From contig SCTP01000107.1 in assembly GCA_004322325.1 (NCBI GenBank), forward strand, positions 1 through 11,792: a stretch of 11,792 bases of DNA. The letters are read 5' to 3'. Below, piece by piece: positions 7,005 to 11,792 of the stretch (positions are counted from its first letter, which is position 1; each line of letters starts with the position of its first letter). The position numbers were made by a program, and so were the translations under genes. Origin of the DNA: Gammaproteobacteria bacterium (GTDB lineage Bacteria; Pseudomonadota; Gammaproteobacteria; DSM-16500). The notes under the pieces were generated by a model that did no database searches, was not told the origin of the DNA, and saw only the letters and a list, made by a program, of their open reading frames with translations.

Positions 7005-7010
7005 TATTAT
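7005..7010 (+). promoter_or_regulatory. Candidate -10 element of the 77-aa gene
   Basis: TATTAT, 20 bp before the ATG at 7030, leaves room for a short leader with the AGGAAAA ribosome site (7019-7025). The -35 position 17 bp upstream has no match, which fits a regulated promoter. Confidence 0.4.
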
Positions 7011-7029
7011 CTTAAATTAGGAAAAAATT

Positions 7030-7263
7030 ATGCCTACAAATAAAGAAAAGATTAATTTAGAAACAGCTTCATTGGAAGAAGGGACAAAATATATGAATCA
7101 AGCTTGCCAGGATTTTTTTAATAGGGTGAATCAAAAAGAAGAGAAAGAAAAGTATAGGCATTGGCATCGCGAAGGCTTTTTTTCAAAAGCGAAAGAAGGG
7201 ACGCCGCTTATGAAAAGACAGCCATGCTCTTATAATACTTTCTCGTATAAGCCCCCTCGTTAA
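7030..7263 (+). CDS. Small charged protein of unknown function
   Basis: A 77-aa protein with no recognised domain. It is hydrophilic, rich in Lys and Glu (NQKEEKEKYRHWHREG at about 54-69 of the run's centre), with a basic, Pro- and Tyr-containing C-terminus (YNTFSYKPPR). There is no signal peptide or membrane segment, and the two cysteines are isolated. That the gene is real is supported by its own complete transcription unit: an upstream -10 and a PmrA-like repeat, AGGAAAA 4 nt before ATG, and a hairpin plus T-run beginning 3 bp after its TAA. It is divergent from the effector-like operon and shares its regulatory region. It may be a small secreted or regulatory protein belonging to the insert. 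It could also be the remnant of a longer gene. Confidence 0.6.
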   Translation: MPTNKEKINLETASLEEGTKYMNQACQDFFNRVNQKEEKEKYRHWHREGFFSKAKEGTPLMKRQPCSYNTFSYKPPR

Positions 7264-7266
7264 CCC

Positions 7267-7289
7267 AAGCTACAGGGATGTAGTTTTTT
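7267..7289 (+). terminator. Rho-independent terminator of the 77-aa gene
   Basis: AAGCTACA (7267-7274) pairs with TGTAGTTT (7279-7286), eight pairs including one G-T, around a GGGA loop. The T-run 7284-7289 follows. The hairpin starts 3 bp after the TAA and lies 24 bp before the uvrC ATG, so it separates the small gene from uvrC. Confidence 0.7.
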
Positions 7290-7300
7290 CCCGTTTAATC

Positions 7301-7306
7301 TATAAT
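7301..7306 (+). promoter_or_regulatory. Consensus -10 of uvrC, placing the start point at or next to the ATG
   Basis: TATAAT is an exact consensus -10 lying 7 bp before the uvrC ATG (7314), so transcription would begin at about 7312-7314. The expected -35 window (7278-7283) has no good match and no TGn extension is present. Confidence 0.5.
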
Positions 7307-7313
7307 AACCCCC

Positions 7314-9140
7314 ATGCAAAACATCAAATCCTTTCTCGCCAATCTCTCTCCTCGTCCCGGCATCTACCAAATGCTTGGGGAAAAAGGTGAAATATTGTAT
7401 GTTGGCAAGGCAAAAAACCTTAAAAAGCGTGTTGCCAGCTATTTCAGTAGTCGCGCTAAGGATCTTAAAACTTTATCGTTAGTCAAGCATATCAAAGACA
7501 TTAACGTTACCGTTACCAACAGCGAAACTGAAGCGGTTTTATTAGAATGTAATTTAATTAAGCAATATCGACCACGGTATAACGTGTTACTACGGGACGA
7601 TAAAAGCTATCCTTATATTCTCATCACCACCCAACACCCTTATCCGCGTATCGACCTCTACCGTGGGCCACGCAAAAAAAATGCTCTTTATTTTGGCCCT
7701 TACCCCAGCGCACACGCTGTTCGCGAAACAATCAGCCTGCTGCAAAAATTATTCCGCTTACGCACCTGCACCGATAGCTTTTACAATGCCCGTACGCGCC
7801 CTTGTATGCTCTACCAAATCGGCCGTTGCACCGGTCCTTGTGTTGGTCTCATCTCCCAAGAAGAGTATGCAGAAAATGTTCACTTGGCGGTTTTGTTTTT
7901 AGAAGGTAAAAGTACAGAAATCATTCATGAGTTGGAAAAGCGCATGGAAATCGCTGCCCAAACGTTAGATTTCGAACGAGCAGCACAATACCGCGATCAA
8001 ATTTCTCGGCTGCGACATATCCAAGAACGCCAATATGTCAGTGCAGCAGAAGGGGAGGCTGATGTCATCGGCTGTGCTTCCCACGCCGGTCTCATCTGCA
8101 TTCAACTTTTCTCGATTCGCGCAGGCCAGCTCTTAGGCAGCCGATCCTATTTTCCGACGGTTCCCGCGCACTCCACGTTAGAAGAAATCATCACCGCTTT
8201 TATCACGCAACATTATCTCAGCCATCCCGCTCCTGTTGAGAATGTCCCTAAGCAAATTATTGTTGATGCAGCACTATCCGAGCGCACGTTACTGGAACAC
8301 GTCTTAAGCGAACAAGCCAAACATAAGGTGGAAGTTATTCATCCGCTGCGCGGCGAGAAAAAGAAATGGCTCGATATGGCCACCCTGAATGCGAAACAAT
8401 CATTGGCTACCCATCTCTTCGCTAAGACGAATATCCAAGAACGTGTCATCGCCTTACAAACAGCCCTGGATTTAAAAAAACTCCCACAACGCATCGAGTG
8501 TTTTGATATCAGCCATACCATGGGCGAGGCAACCGTTGCTTCATGTGTTGTTTTTGACCAAAATGGTCCTGTCAAAAGTGATTACCGTCGCTTTAACATT
8601 AACAACATTACCCCAGGCGATGATGTGGCGGCGATGCACCAAGTATTACACCGTCGCTTCAAGCGTCTACAGAAAGAAGCTGTCACCTTGCCAGATATTG
8701 TTTTGATTGATGGCGGTATGACTCAGCTGACAGCCGCCCACGCTGTGATGGAGGAATTAGATATAAAAGATATTTTACTCATCGGCGTCTCAAAAGGCCC
8801 CGATCGTAAACCGGGGTTTGAAACCTTACACCGTCTCGATCATGCTCCCATCCATCTTCCCGCTGATGCCTTAGCTTTACACTTCATTCAACAAATACGC
8901 GATGAAGCCCATCGCTTCGCCATCACCGGACATCGCCAACGCCGTGATAAAGCAAGGCGGCAATCGACCCTGGAACTCATTCCTGGTATCGGTGCAAAGC
9001 GACGACGAGAATTATTACGTTATTTTGGTGGTATTCAGGGTCTAGCTCATGCTAGTCTTGACGAGTTAGTGAAAGTACCAGGAATTAGTCGACCTTTAGC
9101 TGAGCGAATATTTATTACATTCCATGATGCGACCATATGA
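7314..9140 (+). CDS. uvrC: Excinuclease ABC subunit C
   Basis: A 608-aa nucleotide-excision-repair nuclease (610 aa in E. coli) that makes both incisions around lesions bound by UvrB. The GIY-YIG nuclease domain (about 15-95) shows PGIYQM, Tyr29 and Arg39 (ILYVGKAKNLKKR) and the acidic ETEAVLLE segment at 71-78. Cys152, 164, 172 and 176 keep the spacing of the four E. coli cysteines reported to bind a 4Fe-4S cluster. The UVR domain lies at about 204-238 (LEKRMEIAAQTLDFERAAQY). The RNase H-like second nuclease domain has FDISHTMGE (Asp398), LIDGG (Asp466) and DEAHRFAI (His533). A helix-hairpin-helix pair closes the protein (LIPGIGAKRRRELL, VPGISRPLAERIF). It overlaps pgsA by 17 bp. There is no Shine-Dalgarno before the ATG, and a consensus -10 sits 7 bp upstream, suggesting leaderless expression. 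Confidence 0.97.
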   Translation: MQNIKSFLANLSPRPGIYQMLGEKGEILYVGKAKNLKKRVASYFSSRAKDLKTLSLVKHIKDINVTVTNSETEAVLLECNLIKQYRPRYNVLLRDDKSYPYILITTQHPYPRIDLYRGPRKKNALYFGPYPSAHAVRETISLLQKLFRLRTCTDSFYNARTRPCMLYQIGRCTGPCVGLISQEEYAENVHLAVLFLEGKSTEIIHELEKRMEIAAQTLDFERAAQYRDQISRLRHIQERQYVSAAEGEADVIGCASHAGLICIQLFSIRAGQLLGSRSYFPTVPAHSTLEEIITAFITQHYLSHPAPVENVPKQIIVDAALSERTLLEHVLSEQAKHKVEVIHPLRGEKKKWLDMATLNAKQSLATHLFAKTNIQERVIALQTALDLKKLPQRIECFDISHTMGEATVASCVVFDQNGPVKSDYRRFNINNITPGDDVAAMHQVLHRRFKRLQKEAVTLPDIVLIDGGMTQLTAAHAVMEELDIKDILLIGVSKGPDRKPGFETLHRLDHAPIHLPADALALHFIQQIRDEAHRFAITGHRQRRDKARRQSTLELIPGIGAKRRRELLRYFGGIQGLAHASLDELVKVPGISRPLAERIFITFHDATI

Positions 9141-9741
9141 TCAACTGTTTAATTGGCCGAACCTACTCACCTTAATCCGCATTTCGGTGATTCCGCTCCT
9201 CGTCGTTTTTTTCTATCTGCCGTTTTGGTGGGCGCATTTGGCGGCCGCGATTATTTTTGCTATCGCATCTATCACCGATTGGTTAGATGGCTATTTAGCG
9301 AGATACCTGAAACAATCGACCAAGCTAGGCGCCTTCTTAGATCCCGTTGCCGATAAGCTAATGGTTTCCATTGCACTCGTATTGATTGTTGCTGAGCAAA
9401 CCTTCCAATTCGTCAGCGTCCCCACCGCTGTCATTACCATTCCCGCCGCCGCAATTACCATTCCTGCTGCAGTCATCGTCGCACGTGAAATTATCGTCTC
9501 CGCTTTACGCGAGTGGATGGCAGAGATTGGCAAGCGAGCGAGTGTGGCGGTGTCTAGTTTGGGCAAGATTAAAACAACGATACAAATGTTAGCCTTAGTC
9601 ATCTTGTTATATTGTGATAACACCAGCAAAGCCATCTTAGTTTTTGCGGGATACTTCTTATTATATGTAGCAGCGGTCCTCACCATTTGGTCCATGTTGG
9701 CTTATTTAAAAGTAGCCTGGACACAATTAACGGCAGATTAA
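9124..9741 (+). CDS. pgsA: CDP-diacylglycerol-glycerol-3-phosphate 3-phosphatidyltransferase
   Basis: A 205-aa integral membrane enzyme that makes phosphatidylglycerophosphate from CDP-diacylglycerol and glycerol-3-phosphate, the committed step to phosphatidylglycerol and cardiolipin. The CDP-alcohol phosphotransferase motif D-G-x2-A-R-x8-G-x3-D-x3-D is complete: Asp55-Gly56, Ala59-Arg60, Gly69, Asp73, Asp77 (DGYLARYLKQ to FLDPVADK). Hydrophobic helices lie at about 14-33, 36-50, 80-97, 99-119, 152-167 and 171-195, and the conserved AREIIVSALREWMAEIGKR follows residue 120. It is about 20 residues longer than the E. coli protein (182 aa), seven of which come from a tandem duplication of ITIPAAA (104-110/111-117). 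ATG at 9124 (or 9127) lies inside the uvrC end, so translation is probably coupled. The uvrC-pgsA order is conserved in gammaproteobacteria. Confidence 0.95.
   Translation: MMRPYDQLFNWPNLLTLIRISVIPLLVVFFYLPFWWAHLAAAIIFAIASITDWLDGYLARYLKQSTKLGAFLDPVADKLMVSIALVLIVAEQTFQFVSVPTAVITIPAAAITIPAAVIVAREIIVSALREWMAEIGKRASVAVSSLGKIKTTIQMLALVILLYCDNTSKAILVFAGYFLLYVAAVLTIWSMLAYLKVAWTQLTAD
9433..9474 (+). repeat. 21-bp tandem duplication inside pgsA
   Basis: Two adjacent 21-bp units (9433-9453 and 9454-9474) both begin ATTACCATTCC and match at 16 of 21 bases. They encode ITIPAAA and ITIPAAV. The differences are mostly third-codon positions, so the duplication is in frame and not recent. Confidence 0.8.
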
Positions 9742-9761
9742 AAATTTTTTTATAATTTTAC

Positions 9762-9789
9762 TTGACTTACCCCAGCCCCACGCTAGAAT
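9762..9789 (+). promoter_or_regulatory. Strong sigma-70-type promoter of the tRNA-fdxA-tsaB unit
   Basis: TTGACT (9762-9767), 16 bp, TAGAAT (9784-9789): each hexamer differs from consensus at one position. An AT-rich stretch (9738-9761) resembling an UP element precedes it. The start point would be near 9796, giving a leader of about 30 nt before tRNA-Gly. It lies 21 bp after the pgsA stop. Confidence 0.75.
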
Positions 9790-9827
9790 GAGCACCGCAA
9801 TAAAGATGTAATTTCTGAAGAAGTTAA

Positions 9828-9901
<74 letters not shown>

Positions 9902-9918
9902 TAAGTTTGACGGCCAGT

Positions 9919-9989
9919 GGCTGGGTGGCAGAGTGGTTATGCAGCGGCCTGCAAAGCCGTGGACGCCGGTTCGATTCCGACCCTAGCCT
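9919..9989 (+). tRNA. cysT: tRNA-Cys, anticodon GCA
   Basis: 71 nt without CCA. The acceptor GGCTGGG (9919-9925) pairs with CCTAGCC (9982-9988) with one G-T pair. Discriminator T9989 is the cysteine identity base. The anticodon loop is CTGCAAA with GCA at 9951-9953. The T-stem GCCGG/CCGAC has a C-A mismatch at its second pair (9966/9980). No CCA is encoded; TAC follows. It lies 18 nt after tRNA-Gly, as in the E. coli glyW-cysT-leuZ cluster. Confidence 0.95.
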
Positions 9990-10001
9990 TACCTCCTGAT
10001 T

Positions 10002-10086
10002 GCCCGGGTGGCGGAACTGGTAGACGCAAGGGACTTAAAATCCCTCGGGATTTAATCCTGTGCCGGTTCGATTCCGGCCCCGGGCA
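10002..10086 (+). tRNA. leuZ: tRNA-Leu, anticodon UAA
   Basis: 85 nt, class II with a long variable arm. GCCCGGG (10002-10008) pairs with CCCGGGC (10079-10085), discriminator A10086. The anticodon stem AGGGA/TCCCT encloses CTTAAAA with TAA at 10036-10038. The T-stem GCCGG/CCGGC is perfect. No CCA is encoded; ATG follows. It lies 12 nt after tRNA-Cys and 24 nt before fdxA. Confidence 0.97.
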
Positions 10087-10110
10087 ATGTTTAAAAAGAG
10101 GTGAAACCCA

Positions 10111-10446
10111 ATGACATTTGTTGTCACTGAGAAGTGCATAAAGTGCAAATACACAGATTGTGTTGAGGTTTGTCCTGTCGATTGTTTTTATGAAGGTCCC
10201 AATTTTCTGGTCATTAATCCCGATGAGTGTATTGATTGTGCATTATGCGAACCAGAGTGCCCTGTCAATGCTATCTATTCTGAAGATGATTTGCCGGAAA
10301 AATATCAATCCTACCTCCCTTTGAATGCAGAATTGGCTCAAAAATGGCCAAATATCAATCGCATTAAAGAAGCACCGCCGGATGCGGATGAATGGAAGGA
10401 AGTGGATAATAAGCTTCAGTATCTTGAAAAAGAATGGCCGAAGTAG
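10111..10446 (+). CDS. fdxA: Seven-iron ferredoxin (3Fe-4S plus 4Fe-4S), FdxA/FdI type
   Basis: A 111-aa small electron carrier very close in pattern to Azotobacter ferredoxin I. By that alignment Cys9, Cys17 and Cys50 bind the 3Fe-4S cluster and Cys21, Cys40, Cys43 and Cys46 bind the 4Fe-4S cluster; Cys12 and Cys25 are extra. The segments [19 protein letters not shown] and [14 protein letters not shown] are diagnostic. The C-terminal half (52-111) is the usual acidic extension ending [10 protein letters not shown]. The redox partner cannot be told from the context. ATG at 10111 has AGAGGTG at 10097-10103. The gap to tRNA-Leu is only 24 nt and holds no promoter, so it is probably read from the tRNA promoter. 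tsaB follows after 3 bp. Confidence 0.96.
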   Translation: MTFVVTEKCIKCKYTDCVEVCPVDCFYEGPNFLVINPDECIDCALCEPECPVNAIYSEDDLPEKYQSYLPLNAELAQKWPNINRIKEAPPDADEWKEVDNKLQYLEKEWPK

Positions 10447-10449
10447 CTT

Positions 10450-11112
10450 GTGAAAATCCTCGCCTTTGATACTTCTTCCAGCGCCTGTTCCGTCGCCTTG
10501 CAACATGATGAGGTGGTTCATACGCTGCATACCATTGCCCCCATGCAGCAAACGAAGTTGATTTTGCCGATGATCCAGGAAGTACTGGATACTGCTTCCC
10601 TTACCCTGAATCAACTCGATGCCATTGCGTATAGCTGTGGTCCGGGCAGTTTTACGGGGATACGGATAGCGAGCAGTGTGGCGCAAGGTATTGGATTGGC
10701 GGTGGGATTACCGATTATTCAAATTTCTTCTTTAGCAGCGATAGCTCAGACCGCTTTTATGGAGCGGCAATGGACAACGTTACTGGTGGCGCTCGATGCA
10801 CGCATGGACCAAATTTATTGGGCAAGATATAAAATCAATCCTGCGGGCTTAGCCGAGATCGCAGGCCAGGAAGTTCTATGCGCACCGGAAGCCATCCCCC
10901 TCGATGCCACGATAGGGCCTGAAGTAGCGGCCGTGGGCGAGGGATGGGAAAAGTACGGGGACAGAATAACAACACGTTTAGGATTTTCAGTGCCAGCCAT
11001 GCATTCAGCCCAGCTTCCTCATGCTCGAGCGATCCTCGCCTTAGCAAAAGTGAAGTTTGACCAAGCTGACTGGGTTTCCGCTGCATGTGCTGCACCCACT
11101 TATCTTCGTTGA
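10450..11112 (+). CDS. tsaB: tRNA threonylcarbamoyladenosine biosynthesis protein TsaB (YeaZ)
   Basis: A 220-aa ASKHA-fold protein. TsaB is the scaffold partner of TsaD and TsaE in forming N6-threonylcarbamoyladenosine at position 37 of ANN-reading tRNAs. The N-terminal MKILAFDTSSSACSVAL and the GPGSFTGIRIA motif (64-74) are family hallmarks. ILPMIQEVL and the SLAAIAQTA region also match. The C-terminal half is more divergent, as usual for the family, and the length is close to E. coli TsaB (231 aa). The start is GTG at 10450, 3 bp after the fdxA stop, with only a weak GAAG ribosome site, so translation is probably coupled. A tRNA-modification gene sharing a transcript with tRNAs is functionally sensible, but the link may be incidental. 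Confidence 0.93.
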   Translation: MKILAFDTSSSACSVALQHDEVVHTLHTIAPMQQTKLILPMIQEVLDTASLTLNQLDAIAYSCGPGSFTGIRIASSVAQGIGLAVGLPIIQISSLAAIAQTAFMERQWTTLLVALDARMDQIYWARYKINPAGLAEIAGQEVLCAPEAIPLDATIGPEVAAVGEGWEKYGDRITTRLGFSVPAMHSAQLPHARAILALAKVKFDQADWVSAACAAPTYLR

Positions 11113-11177
11113 GATTTGGTCCCTAAAAGAGCTAAAATTTCAATAGCTATAAAATTTAAAGCACAGCGGGAGTAAAT

Positions 11178-11792
11178 ATGCTTAGTGTTAAGAATGGTGA
11201 ATGCCAAGATATTATTAACCAGGTGAAGAGTTATGTTCAAAATGAAGTTTCTGATAAAGATCTTGAATTATTAGAAACGTTTATCCAACGCTATTATTCA
11301 TCCTGCTCGGTGGATGATTTAAAAACCCATACCATTGCTGATTTAGCAGCGATCGTCTGTTCTCATTGGAAGTTTATCTATCAGCGTGAACCAGGTGTAG
11401 CAAAAGTTCGTATCTTTAATCCCGATAAAGCCACAGATGGATGGACATCCACGCACAGTGTTATACAAATCTCCCATGATGATATTCCTTTTCTCGTCGA
11501 TTCTACGCGTATGGTCATCAACCGTTTTGGTGATCAAATCCATTTTATTGTGCATTTTGGCGGACTAAAAGTTCGACGTGACAACCATCATCGTATTGTA
11601 GAAATTTTTCCACTCGGTATGGCTGATGAAAATGCCACCTCCGAAGCACCGATTTATATTGAGATTGACCGCATTGCTGATGAAAAAGAAATGGATCAAT
11701 TAAAAATAGAAATCGAAAATGCTTTAGCGGATGTTCGTGTGGCGGTAGCCGATTGGCGTAAGATGCTAGCGCGGGTAGAAGAATGTTTAACA
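11178..11792 (+). CDS. gdhB: Large NAD-specific glutamate dehydrogenase, N-terminal part (runs off the right edge)
   Basis: The first 205 codons of a protein that matches the N-terminus of the approximately 1600-aa NAD-dependent glutamate dehydrogenases (GdhB/GDH-180 type), which deaminate glutamate to 2-oxoglutarate and ammonium and feed amino-acid carbon into the TCA cycle. Visible matches are the helical start with FIQRYYSSCSVDDL, HWKFIYQREPGVAKVRIFNP, then GWTSTHSVIQISHDDIPFLVDSTRMVINRFG, the ACT-like N-terminal region of this family. The dehydrogenase core lies outside the window. ATG at 11178 has GGGAG at 11168-11172. The 65-bp gap after tsaB holds TATAAA (11148-11153) without a clear -35, so it may have its own promoter or continue the tsaB transcript. 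Using glutamate as a carbon source fits the metabolism of Legionella/Coxiella-like bacteria. Confidence 0.85.
   Translation, partial: MLSVKNGECQDIINQVKSYVQNEVSDKDLELLETFIQRYYSSCSVDDLKTHTIADLAAIVCSHWKFIYQREPGVAKVRIFNPDKATDGWTSTHSVIQISHDDIPFLVDSTRMVINRFGDQIHFIVHFGGLKVRRDNHHRIVEIFPLGMADENATSEAPIYIEIDRIADEKEMDQLKIEIENALADVRVAVADWRKMLARVEECLT

Larger units (their letters stand above)
6853..7029. promoter_or_regulatory. AT-rich divergent regulatory region between the 680-aa gene and the 77-aa gene
   Basis: These 177 bp separate the two divergent transcription units of the insert. They hold a candidate PmrA-type direct repeat at 6965-6981 (listed separately), an odd-centre inverted repeat AATGA-A-TCATT at 6910-6920, the perfect 8-bp palindrome GTGATCAC at 6930-6937, and AGGAAAA just before the 77-aa gene. 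For the minus-strand operon TATTAT (minus strand, near 6882-6887) is a possible -10, but I see no convincing -35. Confidence 0.5.

Noticed and set aside
3317..7290. Island as a classical integrative element using a tRNA attachment site
   Set aside because: No integrase, transposase, terminal inverted repeats or tRNA 3'-end duplication are visible; the nearby tRNA-Ser 3' end is not repeated at the island borders.
9291..9695. 134-codon minus-strand frame inside pgsA
   Set aside because: It is the antisense shadow of a membrane-protein gene; the sense frame has the full CDP-alcohol phosphotransferase motif.
9917..10114. Plus-strand frame of 65 codons over tRNA-Cys and tRNA-Leu
   Set aside because: It translates two structural RNA genes; the Gly/Arg-rich product is an artefact.
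10243..10686. 147-codon minus-strand frame opposite fdxA and tsaB
   Set aside because: It spans two well-identified sense genes and their junction and has no ribosome site or recognisable domain.

Overview
The window looks like a chromosomal segment of a gammaproteobacterium, most likely of the Legionellales (Legionella/Coxiella/Berkiella-like). That placement is an inference. It rests on a moderately AT-rich genome, a GacA/LetA-type regulator, a large NAD-dependent glutamate dehydrogenase, and a pair of effector-like genes (an ankyrin-type protein and a multi-membrane-span protein with no recognised family) inside an otherwise conserved housekeeping neighbourhood. No database search was possible.

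Layout. (1) 1-437, minus: the 5' part of a MltD-like lytic transglycosylase. (2) 524-2450, plus: a YafS-like methyltransferase-fold protein, rnhA (RNase HI) and dnaQ (Pol III epsilon). This resembles the enterobacterial mltD-gloB-yafS-rnhA-dnaQ block, but gloB is absent. (3) 2543-3316, plus: tRNA-Ser(UGA), followed after 30 nt by a GacA/UvrY/LetA-type response regulator that starts with TTG. (4) 3317-7290: an insert of about 4 kb, much of it visibly AT-richer. It carries a two-gene minus-strand operon (680-aa coiled-coil/multi-TM protein, then 485-aa ankyrin-like protein with a basic C-terminal tail) and a divergent, self-contained 77-aa gene with its own promoter region and terminator. (5) 7314-9741, plus: uvrC and pgsA, overlapping by 17 bp. 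(6) 9762-11112, plus: a strong promoter, tRNA-Gly(GCC), tRNA-Cys(GCA), tRNA-Leu(UAA), a 7Fe ferredoxin (fdxA) and tsaB, tightly packed. (7) 11178 to the end, plus: the N-terminal part of a large NAD-glutamate dehydrogenase.

In E. coli the order is uvrY-uvrC-pgsA-glyW-cysT-leuZ, and all of those members are present here in that order. The only break is the insert between the response regulator and uvrC, so it is very likely a lineage-specific insertion. The most interesting material is there: an effector-like operon and a small orphan gene that share a 177-bp divergent intergenic region. That region carries a TTTAAT-N5-TTTAAT direct repeat, the layout of a PmrA box, which in Legionella and Coxiella controls Dot/Icm type IV secretion genes. 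uvrC now has a consensus -10 immediately before its ATG and no Shine-Dalgarno, which suggests a leaderless transcript after separation from its ancestral operon. Everything outside the insert is housekeeping: cell wall, replication, repair, lipid synthesis, tRNA and tRNA modification, and redox functions.
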